Source: JAPLNB01 sp964451955 (GTDB taxonomy: Bacteria > Planctomycetota > Phycisphaerae > Tepidisphaerales > Tepidisphaeraceae). Taken from it: DNA of 64,000 nucleotides. The DNA lies in the NCBI GenBank assembly GCA_964451955.1, contig CAYVKG010000011.1, positions 6,428 to 70,427 of the forward strand, read 5' to 3'. Positions 1 through 8,353 of the stretch are shown piece after piece. The notes beneath the pieces were generated by a model. The model did no database searches, was not told the DNA's origin, and was given only the letters and a program-made list of their open reading frames with translations. Made by a program: the position numbers and the translations under genes. The number at the start of each line of letters is the position of its first letter. The stretch's first letter is position 1.

Positions 1-436
1 CCATTGCGATCTCATCGCATCCTTCCCGCTTCGGGCATCGCACACAGTCGCTCCACACCTTCAGCGGCAGCGAGTCCTTTTCGACCACCACAAACCCCAG
101 CCGCTCAAAGAACCGCTGCTCGTACGTCAGCGCCATGATCTTCCGGATATGCAGCCGCCGTGCCTCGCTAACCGCCCATTCCACCAATTGGCGACCAATT
201 CCCCTCCCGTGGTGTCCCCCATCCACCGCCAGCGACCGCACCTCCGCAAGATCCGCCCAGATGATCGTCAAGGCCACGCACCCAACGATCTTCCCCTCTT
301 CCTCCGCTACCGCAAAGTCACGCAAATTCTCGTAGATCTGCGCCAGGCTCTTGAACAACATCTTCCCAAACTCCGCGTGGCTGTTGATAATCGCCTGGAT
401 CCGCGGAACCTCATAAACAGTCGCTGCTCGTATCAT
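1..436 (-). CDS. GNAT-family N-acetyltransferase (ArgA-like), C-terminus cut by window edge
   Basis: Acetyl-CoA-dependent N-acetyltransferase resembling the stand-alone GNAT domains annotated as amino-acid (glutamate) N-acetyltransferase. The reading runs off the left edge after 145 codons and starts MIRAATVYEVPRIQAI. The acetyl-CoA loop reads GHHGRGIGRQLVEWA (the Q/RxxGxG/A pattern), followed by YEQRFFERLGF, a typical GNAT end strand and helix. The tail WSDCVRCPKREGCDEIAM has the Cys-rich ending seen in short ArgA-like proteins, so probably only a few residues are missing. A strong GGAAGGAGG lies 14 bases before the ATG, rather far, but no better in-frame start exists. The substrate is not provable from sequence. 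An arginine-pathway role is family inference. Confidence 0.85.
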   Translation of the reverse strand, partial: MIRAATVYEVPRIQAIINSHAEFGKMLFKSLAQIYENLRDFAVAEEEGKIVGCVALTIIWADLAEVRSLAVDGGHHGRGIGRQLVEWAVSEARRLHIRKIMALTYEQRFFERLGFVVVEKDSLPLKVWSDCVRCPKREGCDEIAM

Positions 437-567
437 TGAATGACTTGTGACCTCCTTCCGGAAAACCCAATCATATCACATACGCAAGAAAGCACGCTGC
501 GGTTTGACGGCTGTTCGACCTTCGCACGCCGCCAACCACTTCGTGACTTTGCGCCTTCGTGGTGGTC
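437..567. other. Short intergenic region with a degenerate CGAAG-type element
   Basis: The 131 bases between the RidA-like gene and the acetyltransferase hold the acetyltransferase ribosome-binding site and, at 536-566, an imperfect inverted element. On the minus strand it reads ACGAAGGCGC followed by AAAGTCACGAAG between CCAC and GTGG ends. This wording resembles a dispersed CGAAG-rich intergenic repeat met in several bacterial phyla. No other copy was noticed in this window. Confidence 0.3.
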
Positions 568-1023
568 CTAGGCCACCTCAAACACAAACTCCACCTCCAC
601 ACTCGCATCCAGCGGCAAGGTATTCGTCCCCACCGCCGCCCTTACGTGCTTCCCGCTGTCCCCGAACAGCTCCAACAGCAATTCGCTCGCCCCGTTTGCC
701 ACCGCCGGCTGCTGCGTGAACCCGACATCCGAGCTCACAAACGCCCCCACACGCACCACGCCCTTCAAATGATCCACCTTCCCTTCGATCGCCTTCACCG
801 CTCCCAGCGCGTTGATCACGCACTGCCGCGCCGCCGCCTTCGCCGACTCCACCGTGCACCTCGACGGCACCTGCCCCGTCGCCATCAGTCTCCCCTCCTT
901 CATCGGCAACTGCCCCGACACAAACACCAGGTTCCCCACCCGCTTGGCCGGCACATAAGCCCCAAATGGCCCGGATACCCCGGGTACCTCAATCCCCAAC
1001 TCCGCCAATCGCTGACTCAGCAT
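568..1023 (-). CDS. RidA/YjgF/UK114-family reactive-intermediate deaminase
   Basis: Small Rid-family protein of 151 residues. Family members form trimers and hydrolyse reactive enamine/imine intermediates released by PLP enzymes. Visible signatures are the strand VGNLVFVSGQLP near residue 30, AARQCVINALGAVKAIEG in the middle helix, and the C-terminal HVRAAVGTNTLPLDASVEVE, whose Arg aligns with the substrate-binding Arg of RidA. An upstream in-frame GTG exists, but the ATG used here sits 5-6 bases after GGAGG, which decides the start. It lies 15 bases downstream of the aldehyde dehydrogenase stop on the same strand, so the two are probably co-transcribed. The internal Rid subfamily was not resolved. 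Confidence 0.9.
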   Translation of the reverse strand: MLSQRLAELGIEVPGVSGPFGAYVPAKRVGNLVFVSGQLPMKEGRLMATGQVPSRCTVESAKAAARQCVINALGAVKAIEGKVDHLKGVVRVGAFVSSDVGFTQQPAVANGASELLLELFGDSGKHVRAAVGTNTLPLDASVEVEFVFEVA

Positions 1024-1038
1024 AGAATCCTCCACGCG

Positions 1039-2490
1039 TCATGCATCAACATACACCGTCTTCACCTGCGTATAGAAGTCGATCGCGCTCCTCCCCATCT
1101 CCCGGTATCCGCTCGATGAGCACTTGCATCCCCCAAACGGCGCCTGCAACTCCAGACCCGCCGTCGGATTATTCACATGAACCACTCCCGCTTCAATGCG
1201 CCTGGCAAACTCCAGGCTCCTCGCCAGCGATCTCGTCGCCACTCCCGCCGACAACCCAAACTCCACCCCGTTCGCCACCTCGATCGCCTCATCAAAGTCC
1301 TTCACCTTCATCACGCTCAACACCGGCCCGAAGATCTCCTCCTGCGCTACCCGCATCTCCCGTGTCACCCCCGTCAGCACCGCGGGCGACATGTACCACC
1401 CCTCATCGTACAACCCACCGCGCAGCCGCTTGCCCCCAACCGCCGCAAACGCCCCTTCATTTCGCCCGATCTCGATGTACTTCAGGATATTCTCCAACTG
1501 CTTTTCATCAATTACAGGCCCCACCTGCGTCGGGGCATCCAGCGGATCCCCTACCCGAATCTCCGCCGTCTTCTTCACCAGCCGCTCCATGAACATGTCA
1601 TGGATCTTCTCCACCACAATTGCTCGCGAGCACGCCGTGCACTTGTGCCCCGATCCCCAGAATGCCCCGATCATCACGTCGTTCACCGCCCGATCCAGGT
1701 CCGCGTCCTCCAGCACCACGTGTGCGTTCTTACCCCCCAATTCCAGCCCCACCCGGATTAACCGTTCCGCTCCCTTGCGAATAATCCCCCGCCCGATCTC
1801 GTATGACCCCGTAAACGACACCGCCTTTACCCGCGCATCGTCCACTAACGCGTCCCCAACCTCCCGCCCCCCGCCCGTCACCAGATTAAACACGCCCGCC
1901 GGCAACCCCGCCTCCGCCAGGCACTCCGCGAAGATTACCGCCGAAATCGGCGCCAGCGACGCCGGCTTCAAAACCACCGCATTCCCGCATACCAGGGCCG
2001 GTGCCGCCTTCCACACCGGGATCGCCGACGGAAAATTCCACGGCGTAATCAGCCCCACTACCCCCAACGGCGCCCGCATCGTGTACAAAAACCTGCCATC
2101 CACACCCGACCCCACCGTCTCCCCTCCGATCATCGACCCCTGTGCTGCATAATACTCCAGCAGCCCAACCGACCGATCGATCTCACCCCTCGCCTCGAAG
2201 ATCGGCTTCCCCTCCTCCTTCGACAACATCACCGCCGCCTCGTCCCGCCGTTTCGCGTAGATCTCCGCCGCCTTCCTCAAAAACGCCCCGCGTTTCACCG
2301 GATTCATCCCCGCCCACCCCGCCAGCGCCCCGCTCGCCGCCTCCACCGCTTTGGCAGCATCCGACGCATCCGACGCCGCGCATTCCGCCAACAACTCATC
2401 TTTATGTGCCGGGTTCCATACCCCAAACACGCGCCCATTCCCCGCCGCCATCCACTTGCCGCCAACGTAGTTTCCGTAAGACTTGCTCAT
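1039..2490 (-). CDS. NAD(P)-dependent aldehyde dehydrogenase
   Basis: Cytosolic aldehyde dehydrogenase of 483 residues oxidising an aldehyde to its acid. The complete ALDH fold is visible: the cofactor loop TPWNFPSAIPVWKAAPA (about 149-165), the Rossmann turn SFTGSYEIG (about 225-233), general base Glu250 in LELGGKN, and catalytic Cys284 in GHKCTACSR. That last motif resembles alpha-ketoglutaric-semialdehyde and succinate-semialdehyde type enzymes, hinting at a sugar-acid or amino-acid semialdehyde substrate, but this is not settled. The start MSKSYGNYVGGKW is the family norm. A 45-codon upstream extension is rejected as it lacks ALDH similarity. No clear ribosome-binding site is present, and TATAAT ends only 6 bases before the ATG, so a nearly leaderless message is possible. 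It is followed closely by the RidA-like gene. Confidence 0.93.
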   Translation of the reverse strand: MSKSYGNYVGGKWMAAGNGRVFGVWNPAHKDELLAECAASDASDAAKAVEAASGALAGWAGMNPVKRGAFLRKAAEIYAKRRDEAAVMLSKEEGKPIFEARGEIDRSVGLLEYYAAQGSMIGGETVGSGVDGRFLYTMRAPLGVVGLITPWNFPSAIPVWKAAPALVCGNAVVLKPASLAPISAVIFAECLAEAGLPAGVFNLVTGGGREVGDALVDDARVKAVSFTGSYEIGRGIIRKGAERLIRVGLELGGKNAHVVLEDADLDRAVNDVMIGAFWGSGHKCTACSRAIVVEKIHDMFMERLVKKTAEIRVGDPLDAPTQVGPVIDEKQLENILKYIEIGRNEGAFAAVGGKRLRGGLYDEGWYMSPAVLTGVTREMRVAQEEIFGPVLSVMKVKDFDEAIEVANGVEFGLSAGVATRSLARSLEFARRIEAGVVHVNNPTAGLELQAPFGGCKCSSSGYREMGRSAIDFYTQVKTVYVDA

Positions 2491-2713
2491 GCCACAATTA
2501 TAAGCCGAGCGGCGCACATGGATAGCACTTGGAGCAGCGTTCCTCTCTTCAACCACGCGAAATAAATGATCGGATCGTGACCGTTTCGGCTCGCATACAC
2601 TCCGCCCGACCTCCAACAATCGCAATGGGCAAATCTTGATTGGAAATCGTCCCTGCCCGCATGGTATCCTCTTTCCCGTTAATCAATTCAAGCCCCTGAC
2701 TCAGCGAGGGCCT

Positions 2714-3730
2714 ATGCGCAAATTACAGTCCATTTTGCCGTGCCTTTGCCTCGTTCACCTCTTGCTCCCCATGGCAATCCTCCTGCCAGCGGCCCTCGCT
2801 GCCGAATCCCCCAGGTCCCAGCCCGCCAACGGCTGGGACGCGAGTCTGTTCAATTACGATCGTCCGGCCACGCTCGTCGTCCAAGAGTCCACACCCAGAG
2901 ACGATCAGGTGGCCTTCCTTCTCCGCCCTCGGCAACTGCCCGCAAATCCCACTCCGCCCAAGGCCACCGGCCCCGCCTCACCCCGCGTGGTCGGGCCGGT
3001 CAACATCATCCATCTCCAATTCCACGACGCCACAGGCGACATCGTGCCCGCCTTGCTCTGCACCCCCAAAGACCTCAAGGGTCCCTATCCGCTCGTCATC
3101 GCCATTCACGGGTTCCTCAGCAACAAGTCCCAGGTCTGCTACCAGGTGGCGCCGGCACTGGCCAAACGCGGATACGCCATCCTCGCCCCGGACATGCCCT
3201 GCCATGGCGAACGCCCGGGCAGCCCGACCCAGTTCCTTGACGTCAACGACTTCGGCCGCAGTTATCCGAATCTCCGCCGAGCGGTCGTCGGCGTTCGGCA
3301 ACTCATCGACTTGGCCGATGCCCGACCTGACATCAAGCACCATGCCGGCGTAACCATCCTGGGCTATTCGATGGGCTCCTGGATTTCCGCGATCGCGGGT
3401 CCCAGTGATCCGCGCATCAAAACGATGATTCTCATGGTGGGCGGAATCCCCGAAATCCCACCCGAAAAGGTGATTCATCCTCGCGCATCCGCCGTCGATC
3501 CTCGCCTGGCAATCGTCCATTTCGCGGGACGACCGATTCTTCTCCTTAACGGCAAGAAGGATAACCTCGTTCCTCCTGATTGGGCCGATCGCCTCTTTGC
3601 CGCCTGCCCGGAGCCAAAGAAGCAGACGTGGTACGATTCCGGTCATTTCCTCCCCGCCAAGGCATACGAAGACGCCGCCACCTGGCTCGCCGAACGTCCC
3701 CGCATTCCCCAGAAGCCGCCAGCCAACTGA
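2714..3730 (+). CDS. Secreted alpha/beta-hydrolase (dienelactone-hydrolase-like)
   Basis: Exported serine hydrolase of 338 residues. Residues 1-30 form a signal peptide (MRKLQSILPC, a hydrophobic core, then AALAA). The mature part has an oxyanion strand VIAIHGFLSNKSQ, a nucleophile elbow GYSMGS with Ser219, Asp283 in NGKKDNLVPP and His311 in DSGHFLP, so the triad looks complete. The family includes dienelactone hydrolases, prolyl-oligopeptidase-like esterases and acyl-glycan esterases. The substrate is unknown, but the neighbourhood of sugar enzymes favours a glycan or plant ester. The start was chosen for the signal peptide and for GAGGG three bases upstream. A TTG-started 26-codon extension has neither. 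It is divergent from the aldehyde dehydrogenase. Confidence 0.85.
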   Translation: MRKLQSILPCLCLVHLLLPMAILLPAALAAESPRSQPANGWDASLFNYDRPATLVVQESTPRDDQVAFLLRPRQLPANPTPPKATGPASPRVVGPVNIIHLQFHDATGDIVPALLCTPKDLKGPYPLVIAIHGFLSNKSQVCYQVAPALAKRGYAILAPDMPCHGERPGSPTQFLDVNDFGRSYPNLRRAVVGVRQLIDLADARPDIKHHAGVTILGYSMGSWISAIAGPSDPRIKTMILMVGGIPEIPPEKVIHPRASAVDPRLAIVHFAGRPILLLNGKKDNLVPPDWADRLFAACPEPKKQTWYDSGHFLPAKAYEDAATWLAERPRIPQKPPAN

Positions 3731-3778
3731 CCAATCCCGGATCCGCTTGCCTTGCCGGCTCGCTCGTGACCGGTCCCG

Positions 3779-5131
3779 CTACAGACCCCAACCCTCGCGG
3801 AATTTCGGCTTGATGTGGCTGTTGGCCTCCTCGCTGTTCGTGAACCGCATATTCCCGCCGTCCCATTTCAATTCCTGGCCAAGCAGCTTGGTCGCGATCA
3901 CGCCCAACAGCGCGATCTCCGTAAGGGGGCCACCGTATGCCGCAAAGTCCGAGCCAGCTTTGGTTCCATTCTTGATCGCGTCCAGCCAATCCCGGTGATG
4001 GTTCCCGCCCCGTACCCGGGGTAAGGTCTTCGCCGGCAGCTTATACGCCTTCATCTTGGTTTCCGGGAAGATCCTCACGCCACCTGCCCCGTGCGATCCG
4101 TACATGATGTTCCCCTTGTCGCCCAGGACCACCGCGCCAGTGTCCACCACCTTCCGCTCGGGTTCAAGCTCCTCCGGGCGAGGCAGGCTCGCATACCCGC
4201 TGTACCAGTGCAGCGTGATCGGCCCCCGCTTCCCTTTCGCCGCGAACTTGAACTCCATATGCGTGCGCCGCGGAAACGTGTCGGCGTGGAGTTTCGGATC
4301 ATAGTTCTCGGCGTCCGCCTTCACGCTGATCGGCGATCCCAGATCCAACGCCCAGAACACCGGGTCAATTACGTGACACGTCCAATCACCGATGGTGCCC
4401 GTTCCAAAGGGCATCCAACTCCGCCAACTCCCCGGCATATACGCTCGGTTGTAGGGCCTGAATTGAGCCGGTCCCAGCCAAAGATCCCAATCGACGCCTT
4501 CGGGCACTGGCTGTGCCTCCTTGATCCGATCAAGCTGTCCCATCGCACTATTGCCCGCGCTGCATCCGGCATGGATCGTGTGCACATTCCCGCACGCGCC
4601 ATCCCAGATCCACTCGCAAAACATGCGGATGCTCTCGGAAGAGTGCCCCTGATTGCCCATCTGCGTCACAACCTTGTTGTCCGTCGCCGCTTTCATCATC
4701 TGACGCACTTCGTAGATGGAGTGCGCCAAAGGCTTCTCACAGTACACATGCTTCTTGAGTTTCATCGCCGCGATCGCCGCCGCCGCATGGGTGTGGTCAG
4801 GCGTGGCGACCACCACAGCATCAATCTCTTTCTCGACCTCCGGTAGCATCTTCCGAAAGTCCCTGAAGCGTTTCACGTTCGGGTACTTCTGGTAGGCTCC
4901 GGCGGCACGCCGGTCGTCCACGTCGCAGAATGCGACGAATTGCTGGCTCGCCAGATTGTCCATGCTGGCTCCTGCCTGACCGCCGCTCCCGATGAATGCA
5001 AGCCGCAGCTTCTCGCTAGGGGGGGTCTGCCCTTGTCCAAGGACGTGCCTTGGGACGATGGTGAAGGTCGCCGCCGCAACCGCCGAACCGACAAACCCCC
5101 GCCGCGTCATGCTAACCCTGTTCGTGCCCAT
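3779..5131 (-). CDS. Tat-exported Gfo/Idh/MocA-family oxidoreductase
   Basis: NAD(P)-dependent sugar or inositol oxidoreductase of 450 residues with a twin-arginine leader (TRRGFVGSAVAAATFTIVP), so it should fold with cofactor in the cytoplasm and act outside it. The N-terminal Rossmann domain starts KLRLAFIGSGGQAG. The EKP catalytic lysine motif appears in VYCEKPLAHS, preceded by ATPDHTHAAAAIAAM. The C-terminal half has the family beta-sheet domain with WTCHVIDPVFWALDLG, supplying the conserved D..H pair. The start follows AGGAG by 6 bases. A TTG-started 13-codon extension is less likely. It is divergent from a secreted propeller-like protein, with a near-perfect palindrome between them. The substrate is unknown. 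In planctomycetes such genes cluster with TIM-barrel isomerase-like genes, as here. Confidence 0.9.
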   Translation of the reverse strand: MGTNRVSMTRRGFVGSAVAAATFTIVPRHVLGQGQTPPSEKLRLAFIGSGGQAGASMDNLASQQFVAFCDVDDRRAAGAYQKYPNVKRFRDFRKMLPEVEKEIDAVVVATPDHTHAAAAIAAMKLKKHVYCEKPLAHSIYEVRQMMKAATDNKVVTQMGNQGHSSESIRMFCEWIWDGACGNVHTIHAGCSAGNSAMGQLDRIKEAQPVPEGVDWDLWLGPAQFRPYNRAYMPGSWRSWMPFGTGTIGDWTCHVIDPVFWALDLGSPISVKADAENYDPKLHADTFPRRTHMEFKFAAKGKRGPITLHWYSGYASLPRPEELEPERKVVDTGAVVLGDKGNIMYGSHGAGGVRIFPETKMKAYKLPAKTLPRVRGGNHHRDWLDAIKNGTKAGSDFAAYGGPLTEIALLGVIATKLLGQELKWDGGNMRFTNSEEANSHIKPKFREGWGL

Positions 5132-5163
5132 CAGAGTCTCCTGATCTGGTATAACTGAAAATC

Positions 5164-5176
5164 GGGCCAATGGCCC
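5164..5176. promoter_or_regulatory. 13-bp palindrome in divergent promoter region (candidate operator)
   Basis: GGGCCAATGGCCC is a perfect six-base inverted repeat with one central base, placed about midway between the divergent starts at 5131 and 5236. This is where a shared operator would be expected. No regulator gene lies alongside, so the binding protein is unknown. GC-rich DNA yields such palindromes by chance at an appreciable rate. Confidence 0.35.
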
Positions 5177-5235
5177 TGTTGGATGATACCGTTTGGTTCA
5201 TCCCATGTTGCCTGCCAACGGAAGGAGCAACGATC

Positions 5236-6240
5236 ATGTCTCGAACCTGCGCGATCTGGATTTCCGTCCTGCTGAGCATCTCCTGCCAATCCGCACCCAC
5301 CGCCACCCTCCGCTCCGCTCCCAAGTTGGTGTTTCCCCACGAAACCGACTGCAACAGCCCCGCATGGTGGGCCGGCGGTCAGCTGGCGATTCTCAACTCC
5401 GCGGGCCATCCTTGGCGAAGCGCCGGCAAAGACCTGTTCGACCTGGCCAACCCGGAGAAAATCGAATACGACAACACCGCCAACGGCGGCCGATGGATCG
5501 AAGCAGTCTGGCAAACCGGCCCAACCCTCTATGGCTATTACCACAACGAGCCCGGCGGCCTGGCGCCGGGAACCACTCTCACCGCCCCAAGAATCGGCGC
5601 AGCTAAGTCCACCGACAACGGACGCACCTGGAAAGACCTCGGGATTGTCATGGAGGCCGACCCGGCTACGTTCAAGCTCGACTCCCAAAATGGCTATTTC
5701 ATCGGCGGGCACGGTGATTTCTGCGTCTACCTCGATCAGGAGGAAAAATACCTGTACTTCTACTACGGCAACTACGGCGGCGATGTCTCCGAGCAGGGCG
5801 TCGCCGTGGCAAGAATGGAATGGAAGGACCGCGATCAGCCCGTCGGAAAGGTGCAAAAGTGGTTCCGTGGCAACTGGAGCGAGCCGGGTATCCGCGGCAA
5901 ACTCACACCAATCTGGCCGGCTTTCGTGGCCTGGGAAAGGGAGAACTGCAACGCGTTCTGGGGGCCTTCTATTCACTGGAATACGCATCTCAGGCGGTAT
6001 GTGATGCTCCTCAACCGATCAAAGGCCAAAGGCTGGGTCCAGGAGGGAATCTATGTCAGTTTCGCAACGGAACTGGGACACCCGAAAGCCTGGTCCACGC
6101 CCGTCAAGATACTGAATGGCGGGGCGTGGTATCCGCAGGTCATCGGACTTGAACCGGCCGGCACCGACAAACTGGCGGGCAAGGTGGCTAGGTTCTTCAT
6201 GGCGGGAGTCTCACAGCACGAAATCGTGTTTGAGAAATAG
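5236..6240 (+). CDS. Secreted propeller-like glycosidase/sialidase-type protein
   Basis: Exported protein of 334 residues with a short leader MSRTCAIWISVLLSISC that could be lipid-modified at Cys17 (weak lipobox SISC). The mature chain has features of five-bladed propeller carbohydrate proteins: AAKSTDNGRTWKDLGIVME is an Asp-box-like S/T-x-D-x-G-x-T-W repeat, and the strand runs YLYFYYGNYGG, AFWGPSIHWNTHLRRYVML and GIYVSFATELGHPKAWSTP recall GH43 and GH117 relatives. Catalytic residues cannot be assigned by eye. AAGGAG lies 8 bases before the ATG. It converges on the TIM-barrel gene with only 6 bases between the stop codons. Probable role: recognising or cleaving an exogenous glycan. Confidence 0.7.
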   Translation: MSRTCAIWISVLLSISCQSAPTATLRSAPKLVFPHETDCNSPAWWAGGQLAILNSAGHPWRSAGKDLFDLANPEKIEYDNTANGGRWIEAVWQTGPTLYGYYHNEPGGLAPGTTLTAPRIGAAKSTDNGRTWKDLGIVMEADPATFKLDSQNGYFIGGHGDFCVYLDQEEKYLYFYYGNYGGDVSEQGVAVARMEWKDRDQPVGKVQKWFRGNWSEPGIRGKLTPIWPAFVAWERENCNAFWGPSIHWNTHLRRYVMLLNRSKAKGWVQEGIYVSFATELGHPKAWSTPVKILNGGAWYPQVIGLEPAGTDKLAGKVARFFMAGVSQHEIVFEK

Positions 6241-6246
6241 GGCGGT

Positions 6247-7203
6247 TCACCTTAACGCCGCGTCGATGGCGGCCTTCCCTTTCGTGCACGCGTCGTATGG
6301 ATCGGGGATCTCCCACGCGTCGATATCCACCCAGCCCCGGAAACCCCCGTCACGCAAAATCCTCAGCGATTGCGCAATGTTGGCGTGGCCGTCCCCGCAC
6401 GGCAGATGTTTGCTCGTGCCTCCGTCACGCAGCGTGCCGTCCGTGTCGGTGAGTTGAACATACCCGATGTTCTTCACGCCGATACGCTCAAGCAACTCGT
6501 GCGGCTTGCCGGAGGAGCCATTCATCAGGTCGAAGTGCGAGGGATCGTAGATGATCTTCAGATTGGGGTGGTCGGCCTGCGCGTGAATGCGCTTCAAGTG
6601 GTCTTCCTTGTTGAACACAAAGGGAGGCTCAATTTCAAATGCCGCGATCATGCCCAGATCCGCCACGATCTTGCCAACTTCGTGGAAGGACTGGGCGAGG
6701 CGGTCGATGGCCTGATCGACCGTCTGATTGCGCAAGGAACCTCCGGGCCAGATGCCAATGCAGTCGCACCCGAGGAGCTTGGCTGTACGCGCGATGTCGG
6801 CGAAGGACTCAATCCATCGCTTACGGTTGGATTCGTCGGGGTCAAAGGCGTTGTCGGCGGTGGTCTGGATGGAGAACGGTCGCAGGCCGAATCCGGCATA
6901 CAGCCGCCGCAGGGCCACAATCCGATCGCTCTCGGTCGACTTGGGGTATGGGCCCGGGGAAGGCCACAGGTTCACCAGTTCCACGCCCTCGAACCCGCTC
7001 CGGCTAGCAAAGTCGAGGATTTCCCAGATCGGGTAGTGCTTCTTGTACTTGTCGGCCGAGGAGAGAAATCCGTTAAGACCGATCGCCGTCCGCCACAGAG
7101 GGACTTCACCTGCGGCGGAAGATGAGGACGGCAGAACAGCAGTGAGCGAGGCGGCTGCAAGTGTCCGCAGAATGGAGCGACGGGTTGTTTGACTCGTTGA
7201 CAT
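6247..7203 (-). CDS. Tat-exported AP-endonuclease-2-type TIM barrel (sugar isomerase/epimerase/lyase-like)
   Basis: Protein of 318 residues with a twin-arginine leader (TTRRSILRTLAAASLTAVLP), then a xylose-isomerase-like TIM barrel. Metal-site candidates are Glu in IAAFEIEPPF, Asp-His in IIYDPSHFDL, His in CGDGHANI and the acidic end of WVDIDAWEIPD. The barrel strand FEGVELVNLWP near residue 80 is typical. Family members isomerise, epimerise or beta-eliminate sugars, and some act on 3-keto sugars made by Gfo/Idh/MocA enzymes. Export of both kinds of enzyme from adjacent genes supports a joint extracytoplasmic role, but this is inference. No ribosome-binding site is obvious before the ATG. The barrel is apparently complete. 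Confidence 0.85.
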   Translation of the reverse strand: MSTSQTTRRSILRTLAAASLTAVLPSSSSAAGEVPLWRTAIGLNGFLSSADKYKKHYPIWEILDFASRSGFEGVELVNLWPSPGPYPKSTESDRIVALRRLYAGFGLRPFSIQTTADNAFDPDESNRKRWIESFADIARTAKLLGCDCIGIWPGGSLRNQTVDQAIDRLAQSFHEVGKIVADLGMIAAFEIEPPFVFNKEDHLKRIHAQADHPNLKIIYDPSHFDLMNGSSGKPHELLERIGVKNIGYVQLTDTDGTLRDGGTSKHLPCGDGHANIAQSLRILRDGGFRGWVDIDAWEIPDPYDACTKGKAAIDAALR

Positions 7204-7374
7204 ACCGGGAAGTCTGCGTTCGGCATCGGCTCAGGTCAAGATGAATCCCCCCAGATCTCCATCGCCCATCGGTCGACCGTCTCTGCGAATCCTCCTTCAC
7301 CAGCCGAGTCTTGGCAATAAGTGTACCGGACGGGCGTTGAACAGGTTGGACGCAGCCACGAACCGGAGGCAATT

Positions 7375-8271
7375 ATGAGGCTGACAACTGGAATCGCGGT
7401 GCTGTTGGGAATCGCGTTGTTAAACGGGCTGGCGAGGGCGGCCGAGAAAGAGGAGAAGAAGGCCGGGGAGGCAAAAACCAAACTGCAGCCGAAAACCGAG
7501 TTGAAGGCCGAGCAAAAAGCCATTGACCTGAGACTCGAGCGCATGGCCAACCAGATGAGGGAGCTTCAAGAGCAGATCAAGCAGATGAAGCAGCAGATAG
7601 CGGCCGGTGGACAACGCGGCGACAGGCCAATCGCCGAGGGGCGAAGGGGCACGCTGCCGCGGGGGCCGGCCATGCGAGGAGGCGGGCGGGGTGGCCCCTC
7701 CGGCGATTTCACGCCCACGGGCAGGGGGATGAGGGGGCGAATCGGTCCTGGAATGCCTCCAATCGGACCGGGATTCCGCGGCGCAATGCAACGGCCCATG
7801 AGAGGAATGGAACAACGCGGCCTCGATCGCGGGCGAATTGAGGCGGCCCCTGCAAGATCGATTGCTCCGGTCGATGAGATGCTGGCAAGGATCGAGCAGC
7901 GCATTGCCGCATTCCGCAAGGAGCTCAGGCAGCAGCCTAGGCCGCGCGTGATGGCGGAGCGCTTGCGGGACATTCTGCGGGAGCATGTGAAGCGATTGGA
8001 TCGGTTTCTGGAGGAAGGCAGGCCGGTTGCAAAGCCCGAGGCTGCTGGGCCAAAGGTGGAGCGGCGCGACGAACCGGTTCGCGAGCGGCGGATTGAGCTG
8101 AAGCCGGACCGGCCTGAACTTCAGCGAGTCACCCCCGATGCGAAGCCGGGTCAGCCCGAGGCAAAACGCGTTGTCCCGGCACTGCGGCGGGACCGGCCCG
8201 AATCGCACTCCGACCGGCCGCAACGCGAGCAGGATCGGCGGCCTGAGGACAGCCGACCCGAGCGGAGGTAG
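7375..8271 (+). CDS. Secreted Arg/Gly/Pro-rich low-complexity protein of unknown function
   Basis: Exported protein of 298 residues not assigned to any family. Order of segments: signal peptide MRLTTGIAVLLGIALLNGLARAA; a lysine/glutamate coiled coil to about residue 75 (LERMANQMRELQEQIKQMKQ); a Gly/Arg/Met/Pro stretch (about 80-150) with GRGMRGRIGPGMPPIGPG; a second helical part (about 160-215) around MLARIEQRIAAFRKELRQQP; and a tail of loose DRPE/RPEL repeats rich in Asp, Arg and Pro. GGAGG sits 6-7 bases before the ATG. Unlike many later plus-strand genes, its sense strand is G-rich. It may be a structural or polyanion/metal-binding envelope protein. A perfect hairpin follows the stop. Confidence 0.7.
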   Translation: MRLTTGIAVLLGIALLNGLARAAEKEEKKAGEAKTKLQPKTELKAEQKAIDLRLERMANQMRELQEQIKQMKQQIAAGGQRGDRPIAEGRRGTLPRGPAMRGGGRGGPSGDFTPTGRGMRGRIGPGMPPIGPGFRGAMQRPMRGMEQRGLDRGRIEAAPARSIAPVDEMLARIEQRIAAFRKELRQQPRPRVMAERLRDILREHVKRLDRFLEEGRPVAKPEAAGPKVERRDEPVRERRIELKPDRPELQRVTPDAKPGQPEAKRVVPALRRDRPESHSDRPQREQDRRPEDSRPERR

Positions 8272-8307
8272 ACCGCCGATGGGGGACCGTCAGGTCATGC
8301 TCAACCA

Positions 8308-8336
8308 ACCACCCGTACGCCCTGCGGACGGGTGGT
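8308..8336. terminator. Perfect 9-bp hairpin between convergent genes
   Basis: ACCACCCGT pairs exactly with ACGGGTGGT across an 11-base loop, 37 bases after the secreted protein stop and 18 bases from the stop of the convergent oxidoreductase. There is no T-run on either side, so intrinsic termination is plausible but not typical. It may be a Rho-associated or transcript-end hairpin serving both strands. Confidence 0.45.
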
Positions 8337-8353
8337 CCACCCCATCGTAACGA

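Noticed and set aside
2491..2525. Full promoter for the aldehyde dehydrogenase
   Set aside because: TATAAT is present next to the start codon but no acceptable -35 hexamer lies at 16-18 bases, so only the -10 was noted.
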